Source: Auanema rhodensis (Eukaryota; Nematoda; Chromadorea; Rhabditida; Rhabditidae). Taken from it: a stretch of DNA of 64,000 bases. The DNA is taken from the NCBI GenBank assembly GCA_964057225.1, contig OZ059900.1, positions 17,065,638 to 17,129,637 on the forward strand, in the 5' to 3' direction. The notes below the pieces were generated by a model, which was not told where the DNA came from, did no database searches, and saw only the letters and a program-made list of their open reading frames with translations. The position numbers and the translations under genes were made by a program. Positions 55,066 to 64,000 of this stretch are shown here, one piece after another (position 1 is the first letter of the stretch; each line of letters starts with the position of its first letter).

Positions 55066-58000
55066 TCCACTTTCACGACAAAAAAACAGGGGTTAGAAAA
55101 TTAAGGAAATTAGCATATTCTGAGGGCACGCCCTTTATGGCTAATATTGATTAAATCGATTTTTGTTCATATGAGTCGTCAAATGCAACGAATTTCAGCG
55201 TGTTACATACTAAAATGAAGCATTTCACATGCTGAACACTAGAAAAATACAAAAACACAGTATTTCCCATGAGAAATATTTTATTATGCTGGAAAACCAG
55301 TTTTTGGAAATTTCGCTGTAAACAAGGTTTTGACTTACGATTTCATGTGTTCAAACTCATGCAATGTCAATGAAACCTAGCTCAAAATTGTTCGTACAAC
55401 GTCTGGTTCCACTTTCACGACAAAAAAACAGGGGTTAGAAAATTAAGGAAATTAGCATATTCTGAGGGCACGCCCCTTATGGCTAATATTGATTAAATCG
55501 ATTTTTGTTCATATGAGTCGTCAAATGCAACGAATTTCAGCGTGTTACATACTAAAATGAAGCATTTTACATGCTGAACACTAGAAAAATACAAAAACAC
55601 AGTATTTCCCATGAGAAATATTTTATTATGCTGGAAAACCAGTTTTTGGAAATTTCGCTGTAAACAAGGTTTTGACTTACGATTTCATGTGTTCAAACTC
55701 ATGCAATGTCAATGAAACCTAGCTCAAAATTGTTCGTACAACGTCTAGTTCCACTTTCACGACAAAAAAACAGGGGTTAGAAAATTAAGGAAATTAGCAT
55801 ATTCTGAGGGCACGCCCCCTTATGGCTAATATTGATTAAATCGATTTTTGTTCATATGAGTCGTCAAATGCAACGAATTTCAGCGTGTTACATACTAAAA
55901 TGAAGCATTTTACATGCTGAACACTAGAAAAATACAAAAACACAGTATTTCCCATGAGAAATATTTTATTATGCTGGAAAACCAGTTTTTGGAAATTTCG
56001 CTGTAAACAAGGTTTTGACTTACGATTTCATGTGTTTAAACTCATGCAATGTCAATGAAACCTAGCTCAAAATTGTTAATACAATGTCTAGTTCCACTTT
56101 CACGACAAAAAAACAGGGGTTAGAAAATTAAGGAAATTAGCATATTCTGAGGGCACGCCCCTTATGGCTAATATTGATTAAATCGATTTTTGTTCATATG
56201 AGTCGTCAAATGCAACGAATTTCAGCGTGTTACATACTAAAATGAAGCATTTTACATGCTGAACACTAGAAAAATACAAAAACACAGTATTTCCCATGAG
56301 AAATATTTTATTATGCTGGAAAACCAGTTTTTGGAAATTTCGCTGTAAACAAGGTTTTGACTTACGATTTCATGTGTTCAAACTCATGCAATGTCAATGA
56401 AACCCAGCTCAAAATTGTTCGTACAACGTCTAGTTCCACTTTCACGACAAAAAAACAGGGGTTAGAAAATTAAGGAAATTAGCATATTCTGAGGGCACGC
56501 CCCTTATGGCTAATATTGATTAAATCGATTTTTGTTCATATGAGTCGTCAAATGCAACGAATTTCAGCGTGTTACATACTAAAATGAAGCATTTTACATG
56601 CTGAACACTAGAAAAATACAAAAACACAGTATTTCCCATGAGAAATATTTTATTATGCTGGAAAACCAGTTTTTGGAAATTTCGCTGTAAACAAGGTTTT
56701 GACTTACGATTTCATGTGTTCAAACTCATGCAATGTCAATGAAACCTAGCTCAAAATTGTTCGTACAACGTCTAGTTCCACTTTCACGACAAAAAAACAG
56801 GGGTTAGAAAATTAAGGAAATTAGCATATTCTGAGGGCACGCCCCTTATGGCTAATATTGATTAAATCGATTTTTGTTCATATGAGTCGTCAAATGCAAC
56901 GAATTTCAGCGTGTTACATACTAAAATGAAGCATTTTACATGCTGAACACTAGAAAAATACAAAAACACAGTATTTCCCATGAGAAATATTTTATTATGC
57001 TGGAAAACCAGTTTTTGAAAATATCGCTGTAAACAAGGTTTTGACTTACGATTTCATGTGTTCAAACTCATGCAATGTCAATGAAACCTAGCTCAAATTT
57101 GTTCCTACAACGTCTAGTTCCACTTTCACGACAAAAAAACAGGGGTTAGAAAATTAAGGAAATTAGCATATTCTGAGGGCACGCCCCTTATGGCTAATAT
57201 TGATTAAATCGATTTTTGTTCATATGAGTCGTCAAATGCAACGAATTTCAGCGTGTTACATACTAAAATGAAGCATTTTACATGCTGAACACTAGAAAAA
57301 TACAAAAACACAGTATTTCCCATGAGAAATATTTTATTATGCTGGAAAACCAGTTTTTGGAAATTTCGCTGTAAACAAGGTTTTGACTTACGATTTCATG
57401 TGTTCAAACTCATGCAATGTCAATGAAACCTAGCTCAAAATTGTTCCTACAACGTCTAGTTCCACTTTCACGACAAAAAAACAGGGGTTAGAAAATTAAG
57501 GAAATTAGCATATTCTGAGGGCACGCCCTTTATGGCTAATATTGATTAAATCGATTTTTGTTCATATGAGTCGTCAAATGCAACGAATTTCAGCGTGTTA
57601 CATACTAAAATGAAGCATTTCACATGCTGAACACTAGAAAAATACAAAAACACAGTATTTCCCATGAGAAATATTTTATTATGCTGGAAAACCAGTTTTT
57701 GGAAATTTCGCTGTAAACAAGGTTTTGACTTACGATTTCATGTGTTCAAACTCATGCAATGTCAATGAAACCTAGCTCAAAATTGTTCGTACAACGTCTA
57801 GTTCCACTTTCACGACAAAAAAACAGGGGTTAGAAAATTAAGGAAATTAGCATATTCTGAGGGCACGCCCCTTATGGCTAATATTGATTAAATCGATTTT
57901 TGTTCATATGAGTCGTCAAATGCAACGAATTTCAGCGTGTTACATACTAAAATGAAGCATTTTACATGCTGAACACTAGAAAAATACAAAAACACAGTAT

Positions 58001-61000
58001 TTCCCATGAGAAATATTTTATTATGCTGGAAAACCAGTTTTTGAAAATATCGCTGTAAACAAGGTTTTGACTTACGATTTCATGTGTTCAAACTCATGCA
58101 ATGTCAATGAAACCTAGCTCAAAATTGTTCCTACAACGTCTAGTTCCACTTTCACGACAAAAAAACAGGGGTTAGAAAATTAAGGAAATTAGCATATTCT
58201 GAGGGCACGCCCCTTATGGCTAATATTGATTAAATCGATTTTTGTTCATATGAGTCGTCAAATGCAACGAATTTCAGCGTGTTACATACTAAAATGAAGC
58301 ATTTTACATGCTGAACACTAGAAAAATACAAAAACACAGTATTTCCCATGAGAAATATTTTATTATGCTGGAAAACCAGTTTTTGGAAATTTCGCTGTAA
58401 ACAAGGTTTTGACTTACGATTTCATGTGTTCAAACTCATGCAATGTCAATGAAACCTAGCTCAAAATTGTTCCTACAACGTCTAGTTCCACTTTCACGAC
58501 AAAAAAACAGGGGTTAGAAAATTAAGGAAATTAGCATATTCTGAGGGCACGCCCTTTATGGCTAATATTGATTAAATCGATTTTTGTTCATATGAGTCGT
58601 CAAATGCAACGAATTTCAGCGTGTTACATACTAAAATGAAGCATTTCACATGCTGAACACTAGAAAAATACAAAAACACAGTATTTCCCATGAGAAATAT
58701 TTTATTATGCTGGAAAACCAGTTTTTGGAAATTTCGCTGTAAACAAGGTTTTGACTTACGATTTCATGTGTTCAAACTCATGCAATGTCAATGAAACCTA
58801 GCTCAAAATTGTTCGTACAACGTCTAGTTCCACTTTCACGACAAAAAAACAGGGGTTAGAAAATTAAGGAAATTAGCATATTCTGAGGGCACGCCCCTTA
58901 TGGCTAATATTGATTAAATCGATTTTTGTTCATATGAGTCGTCAAATGCAACAAATTTCAGCGTGTTACATACTAAAATGAAGCATTTTACATGCTGAAC
59001 ACTAGAAAAATACAAAAACACAGTAATACCCATGAGAAATATTTTATTATGCTGGAAAACCAGTTTTTGGAAATTTCGCTGTAAACAAGGTTTTGACTTA
59101 CGATTTCATGTGTTCAAACTCATGCAATGTCAATGAAACCTAGCTCAAAATTGTTCCTACAACGTCTAGTTCCACTTTCACGACAAAAAAACAGGGGTTA
59201 GAAAATTAAGGAAATTAGCATATTCTGAGGGCACGCCCTTTATGGCTAATATTGATTAAATCGATTTTTGTTCATATGAGTCGTCAAATGCAACGAATTT
59301 CAGCGTGTTACATACTAAAATGAAGCATTTTACATGCTGAACACTAGAAAAATACAAAAACACAGTATTTCCCATGAGAAATATTTTATTATGCTGGAAA
59401 ACCAGTTTTTGGAAATTTCGCTGTAAACAAGGTTTTGACTTACGATTTCATGTGTTCAAACTCATGCAATGTCAATGAAACCTAGCTCAAAATTGTTCGT
59501 ACAACGTCTAGTTCCACTTTCACGACAAAAAAACAGGGGTTAGAAAATTAAGGAAATTAGCATATTCTGAGGGCACGCCCCTTATGGCTAATATTGATTA
59601 AATCGATTTTTGTTCATATGAGTCGTCAAATGCAACGAATTTCAGCGTGTTACATACTAAAATGAAGCATTTTACATGCTGAACACTAGAAAAATACAAA
59701 AACACAGTATTTCCCATGAGAATAATTTTATTATGCTGGAAAACCAGTTTTTGGAAATTTCGCTGTAAACAAGGTTTTGACTTACGATTTCATGTGTTCA
59801 AACTCATGCAATGTCAATGAAACCTAGCTCAAAATTGTTCGTACAACGTCTAGTTCCACTTTTACGACAAAAAAACAGGGGTTAGAAAATTAAGGAAATT
59901 AGCATATTCTGAGGGCACGCCCCTTATGGCTAATATTGATTAAATCGATTTTTGTTCATATGAGTCGTCAAATGCAACGAATTTCAGCGTGTTACATACT
60001 AAAATGAAGCATTTTACATGCTGAACACTAGAAAAATACAAAAACACAGTATTTCCCATGAGAAATATTTTATTATGCTGGAAAACCAGTTTTTGGAAAT
60101 TTCGCTGTAAACAAGGTTTTGACTTACGATTTCATGTGTTCAAACTCATGCAATGTCAATGAAACCTAGCTCAAAATTGTTCGTACAACGACTAGTTCCA
60201 CTTTCACGACAAAAAAACAGGGGTTAGAAAATTAAGGAAATTAGCATATTCTGAGGGCACGCCCCTTATGGCTAATATTGATTAAATCGATTTTTGTTCA
60301 TATGAGTCGTCAAATGCAACGAATTTCAGCGTGTTACATACTAAAATGAAGCATTTTACATGCTGAACACTAGAAAAATACAAAAACACAGTATTTCCCA
60401 TGAGAAATATTTTATTATGCTGGAAAACCAGTTTTTGAAAATTTCGCTGTAAACAAGGTTTTGACTTACGATTTCATGTGTTCAAACTCATGCAATGTCA
60501 ATGAAACCTAGCTCAAAATTGTTCCTACAACGTCTAGTTCCACTTTCACGACAAAAAAACAGGGGTTAGAAAATTAAGGAAATTAGCATATTCTGAGGGC
60601 ACGCCCTTTATGGCTAATATTGATTAAATCGATTTTTGTTCATATGAGTCGTCAAATGCAACGAATTTCAGCGTGTTACATACTAAAATGAAGCATTTTA
60701 CATGCTGAACACTAGAAAAATACAAAAACACAGTATTTCCCATGAGAAATATTTTATTATGCTGGAAAACCAGTTTTTGGAAATTTCGCTGTAAACAAGG
60801 TTTTGACTTACGATTTCATGTGTTCAAACTCATGCAATGTCAATGAAACCTAGCTCAAAATTGTTCGTACAACGACTAGTTCCACTTTCACGACAAAAAA
60901 ACAGGGGTTAGAAAATTAAGGAAATTAGCATATTCTGAGGGCACGCCCCTTATGGCTAATATTGATTAAATCGATTTTTGTTCATATGAGTCGTCAAATG

Positions 61001-61222
61001 CAACGAATTTCAGCGTGTTACATACTAAAATGAAGCATTTTACATGCTGAACACTAGAAAAATACAAAAACACAGTATTTCCCATGAGAAATATTTTATT
61101 ATGCTGGAAAACCAGTTTTTGAAAATTTCGCTGTAAACAAGGTTTTGACTTACGATTTCATGTGTTCAAACTCATGCAATGTCAATGAAACCTAGCTCAA
61201 AATTGTTCCTACAACGTCTAGT
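55066..61222. repeat. Units 162-179: copies of units 123-134 and of units 150-155
   Basis: Units 162-164 are the third GTCTGG / plain / C5 trimer. Units 164-172 match 125-133 in order (GTGTTTAAAC with TTAATACAATG; CCCAGC; plain; two copies of the GAAAATATCG trimer), exactly 39 units or 13338 bp downstream at the shared start of 55750. Unit 173 has TAATACCC like 134 plus a private CAACAAATT. Units 174-179 then match 150-155, 24 units upstream (GAGAATAAT, CTTTTACGAC with ACGACTAG, GAAAATTTCG, CCC-TTT with ACGACTAG, GAAAATTTCG). Confidence 0.8.
55750..56092. repeat. 343-bp C5-run variant (unit 164)
   Basis: The C5 run is at 55815-55819. It has TTAATACAATG, but TATTTCCC instead of TAATACCC, plus the GTGTTTAAAC change shared with unit 125. 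It may therefore be a recombinant between the C5 haplotype and a unit-125 type. Confidence 0.88.
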
Positions 61223-63274
61223 TCCACTTTCACGACAAAAAAACAGGGGTTAGAAAATTAAGGAAATTAGCATATTCTGAGGGCACGCCCCTTATGGCTA
61301 ATATTGATTAAATCGATTTTTGTTCATATGAGTCGTCAAATGCAACGAATTTCAGCGTGTTACATACTAAAATGAAGCATTTTGTATGCTGAACACTAGA
61401 AAAATACAAAAACATAGTATTTCCCATGAGAAATATTTTATTATGCTGGAAAACCAGTTTTTGGAAATTTCGCTGTAAACAAGGTTTTGACTTACGATTT
61501 CATGTGTTCAAACTCATGAAATGTCAATGAAACCTAGCTCAAAATTGTTCGTACAACGTCTAGTTCCACTTTCACGACAAAAAAACAGGGGTTAGAAAAT
61601 TAAGGAAATTAGCATATTCTGAGGGCACGCCCCTTATGGCTAATATTGATTAAATCGATTTTTGTTCATATGAGTCGTCAAATGCAACGAATTTCAGCGT
61701 GTTACATACTAAAATAAAGCATTTTACATGCTGAACACTAGAAAAATACAAAAACACAGTATTTCCCATGAGAAATATTTTATTATGCTGGAAAACCAGT
61801 TTTTGGAAATTTCGCTGTAAACAAGGTTTTGACTTACGATTTCATGTGTTCAAACTCATGCAATGTCAAAGAAACCTAGCTCAAAATTGTTCCTACAACG
61901 TCTAGTTCCACTTTCACGACAAAAAAACAGGGGTTAGAAAATTAAGGAAATTAGCATATTCTGAGGGCACGCCCCTTATGGCTAATATTGATTAAATCGA
62001 TTTTTGTTCATATGAGTCGTCAAATGCAACGAATTTCAGCGTGTTACATACTAAAATGAAGCATTTTACATGCTGAACACTAGAAAAATACAAAAACATA
62101 GTATTTCCCATGAGAAATATTTTATTATGCTGGAAAACCAGTTTTTGGAAATTTCGCTGTAAACAAGGTTTTGACTTACGATTTCATGTGTTCAAACTCA
62201 TGCAATGTCAATGAAACCTAGCTCAAAATTGTTCGTACAACGTCTAGTTCCACTTTCACGACTAAAAAACAGGGGTTAGAAAACTAAGGAAATTAGCATA
62301 TTCTGAGGGCACGCCCCTTATGGCTAATATTGATTAAATCGATTTTTGTTCATATGAGTCGTCAAATGCAACGAATTTCAGCGTGTTACATACTAAAATA
62401 AAGCATTTTACATGCTGAACACTAGAAAAATACAAAAACACAGTATTTCCCATGAGAAATATTTTATTATGCTGGAAAACCAGTTTTTGGAAATTTCGCT
62501 GTAAACAAGGTTTTGACTTACGATTTCATGTGTTCAAACTCATGCAATGTCAATGAAACCCAGCTCAAAATTGTTCGTACAACGACTAGTTCCACTTTCA
62601 CGACAAAAAAACAGGGGTTAGAAAATTAAGGAAATTAGCATATTCTGAGGGCACGCCCCTTATGGCTAATATTGATTAAATCGATTTTTGTTCATATGAG
62701 TCGTCAAATGCAACGAATTTCAGCGTGTTACATACTAAAATGAAGCATTTTACATGCTGAACACTAGAAAAATACAAAAACACAGTATTTCCCATGAGAA
62801 ATATTTTATTATGCTGGAAAACCAGTTTTTGGAAATTTCGCTGTAAACAAGGTTTTGACTTACGATTTCATGTGTTCAAACTCATGCAATGTCAATGAAA
62901 CCTAGCTCAAAATTGTTCGTACAACGACTAGTTCCACTTTCACGACAAAAAAACAGGGGTTAGAAAATTAAGGAAATTAGCATATTCTGAGGGCACGCCC
63001 CTTATGGCTAATATTGATTAAATCGATTTTTGTTCATATGAGTCGTCAAATGCAACGAATTTCAGCGTGTTACATACTAAAATGAAGCATTTTACATGCT
63101 GAACACTAGAAAAATACAAAAACACAGTATTTCCCATGAGAAATATTTTATTATGCTGGAAAACCAGTTTTTGGAAATTTCGCTGTAAACAAGGTTTTGA
63201 CTTACGATTTCATGTGTTCAAACTCATGCAATGTCAATGAAACCTAGCTCAAAATTGTTCGTACAACGTCTAGT
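61223..63274. repeat. Units 180-185: rearranged third copy of the units 54-61 block
   Basis: Unit 180 matches unit 54 (TTTGTATG with ACATAG) plus a private CATGAAATG. Unit 181 has the left part of unit 55 (AAAATAAAG) and the right part of unit 57 (GTCAAAGAAACC, TTCCTACAACG). Units 182-185 match 58-61 in order, including CGACTAAAAA, AAACTAAGG, CCCAGC and both ACGACTAG endings. Compared with 18129-20522, two unit lengths (684 bp) are missing. Confidence 0.88.
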
Positions 63275-63959
63275 TCCACTTTCACGACAAAAAAACAGGG
63301 GTTAGAAAATTAAGGAAATTAGCATATTCTGAGGGCACGCCCCTTATGGCTAATATTGATTAAATCGATTTTTGTTCATATGAGTCGTCAAATGCAACGA
63401 ATTTCAGCGTGTTACATACTAAAATGAAGCATTTTACATGCTGAACACTAGAAAAATACAAAAACACAGTATTTCCCATGAGAAATATTTTATTATGCTG
63501 GAAAACCAGTTTTTGGAAATTTCGCTGTAAACAAGGTTTTGACTTACGATTTCATGTGTTCAAACTCATGCAATGTCAATGAAACCTAGCTCAAAATTGT
63601 TCGTACAACGTCTAGTTCCACTTTCACGACAAAAAAACAGGGGTTAGAAAATTAAGGAAATTAGCATATTCTGAGGGCACGCCCCCTTATGGCTAATATT
63701 GATTAAATCGATTTTTGTTCATATGAGTCGTCAAATGCAACGAATTTCAGCGTGTTACATACTAAAATGAAGCATTTCACATGCTGAACACTAGAAAAAT
63801 ACAAAAACACAGTATTTCAACTGAGAAATATTTTATTATGCTGGAAAACCAGTTTTTGGAAATTTCGCTGTAAACAAGGTTTTGACTTACGATTTCATGT
63901 GTTCAAACTCATGCAATGTCAATGAAACCTAGCTCAAAATTGTTAATACAATGTCTAGT
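63275..63959. repeat. Units 186-187: plain unit then an altered 343-bp unit
   Basis: Unit 186 is plain. Unit 187 has the C5 run at 63682-63686, TTCACATG and the TTAATACAATG ending. It also has a private cluster of three adjacent substitutions at 63819-63821, which turns TTTCCCATGAG into TTTCAACTGAG. That word is present in no other unit. Confidence 0.8.
63617..63959. repeat. 343-bp C5-run variant (unit 187)
   Basis: The C5 run is at 63682-63686 and the ending is TTAATACAATG. The TTCACATG allele and the 63819-63821 triple change separate it from the other C5 units. Confidence 0.9.
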
Positions 63960-64000
63960 TCCACTTTCACGACAAAAAAACAGGGGTTAGAAAATTAAGG
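63960..64000. repeat. Truncated unit 188 at the window edge
   Basis: The last 41 bases match monomer positions 1-41 of the consensus, so the array continues beyond the window. Position 1 likewise starts mid-array: unit 1 is complete only because the window happens to open at the phase chosen here. No array boundary is visible at either end. Confidence 0.97.

Larger units (their letters stand above)
1..63959. repeat. Tandem satellite array, 187 complete head-to-tail 342-bp units
   Basis: The same roughly 342-bp sequence repeats without interruption and in one orientation. I followed the TCCACTTTCACGAC word through the window and it recurs every 342 bp, except for five intervals of 343 bp. This accounts for every base: 182 units of 342 bp plus five of 343 bp equal 63959. 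G+C of unit 1 is 114 of 342 (33%). Divergence between units is low, usually a few substitutions, and the same substitutions recur in many units, as expected under concerted evolution by unequal exchange or gene conversion. Every frame of the usual unit has stops. No mobile element or gene interrupts the array. Such arrays usually form constitutive heterochromatin or centromeres in eukaryotes; that role is inferred, not shown by the sequence. Confidence 0.99.

Noticed and set aside
1-64000. CRISPR array
   Set aside because: The repeat is 342 bp with no distinct unique spacers between short repeats; all parts of the unit are repeated. This is satellite DNA.
1-64000. Protein-coding repeat gene, since 342 is divisible by three and frames would persist across units
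   Set aside because: Stops occur in every frame of the common unit, so no long open frame arises; only one short frame is open, through a private mutation.
1-64000. rDNA spacer, histone cluster or other tandem gene family
   Set aside because: No part of the monomer resembles an rRNA, tRNA, snRNA or histone gene, and the unit is too short and A+T rich for these arrays.

Overview
The whole 64 kb window is one uninterrupted tandem satellite array. A 342-bp AT-rich monomer (about 33% G+C, counted on unit 1) repeats head to tail, always in the same orientation. There are 187 complete units from position 1 to 63959, and a 41-bp start of unit 188 runs off the right edge. Both ends lie inside the array. 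I see no unique sequence, transposon, inversion, gene, tRNA, rRNA or CRISPR.

A long, homogeneous, higher-order-organised array of this kind is typical of eukaryotic centromeric, pericentromeric or subtelomeric heterochromatin. The sequence does not let me name the species, or choose safely between plant and animal. It is not primate alpha satellite, although 342 is twice 171.

Unit coordinates follow a simple rule. Units 1-17 start at 1+342(n-1), unit 18 at 5816, unit 19 at 6158, units 20-72 at 6501+342(n-20), units 73-164 at 24628+342(n-73), and units 165-187 at 56093+342(n-165). Units 17, 19, 72, 164 and 187 are 343 bp and all others are 342 bp. Monomer position 1 is set at the TCCACTTTCACGAC word.

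Units are nearly identical but carry a limited set of shared alleles, and these show a patchwork of local higher-order repeats (HORs). From left to right: an old-looking mixed block (1-5472); a trimer haplotype (5473-6500); a transition (6501-8210); a 3-mer HOR in four copies (8211-12314); mixed units (12315-19154); a 5-mer HOR in two copies (19155-22574); mixed units with dimers (22575-25995); an 8-mer HOR in three copies, the last rearranged (25996-34887); a 9-unit HOR (35572-41727); a block with a 3-mer (41728-48225); a distant second copy of the 34-45.8 kb region (48226-59170, mostly 39 units downstream); a short repeat of material seen at 51-53 kb (59171-61222); and a rearranged copy of the 18-20.5 kb block (61223-63274).

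The most notable signals are a 10-bp dyad within each monomer whose observed stem substitutions all keep Watson-Crick or G-U pairing, a hybrid unit that marks a crossover, a trace of an ancient half-length (about 171 bp) ancestor, and a degenerate CENP-B-box-like motif. Nothing here codes for protein with any credibility.
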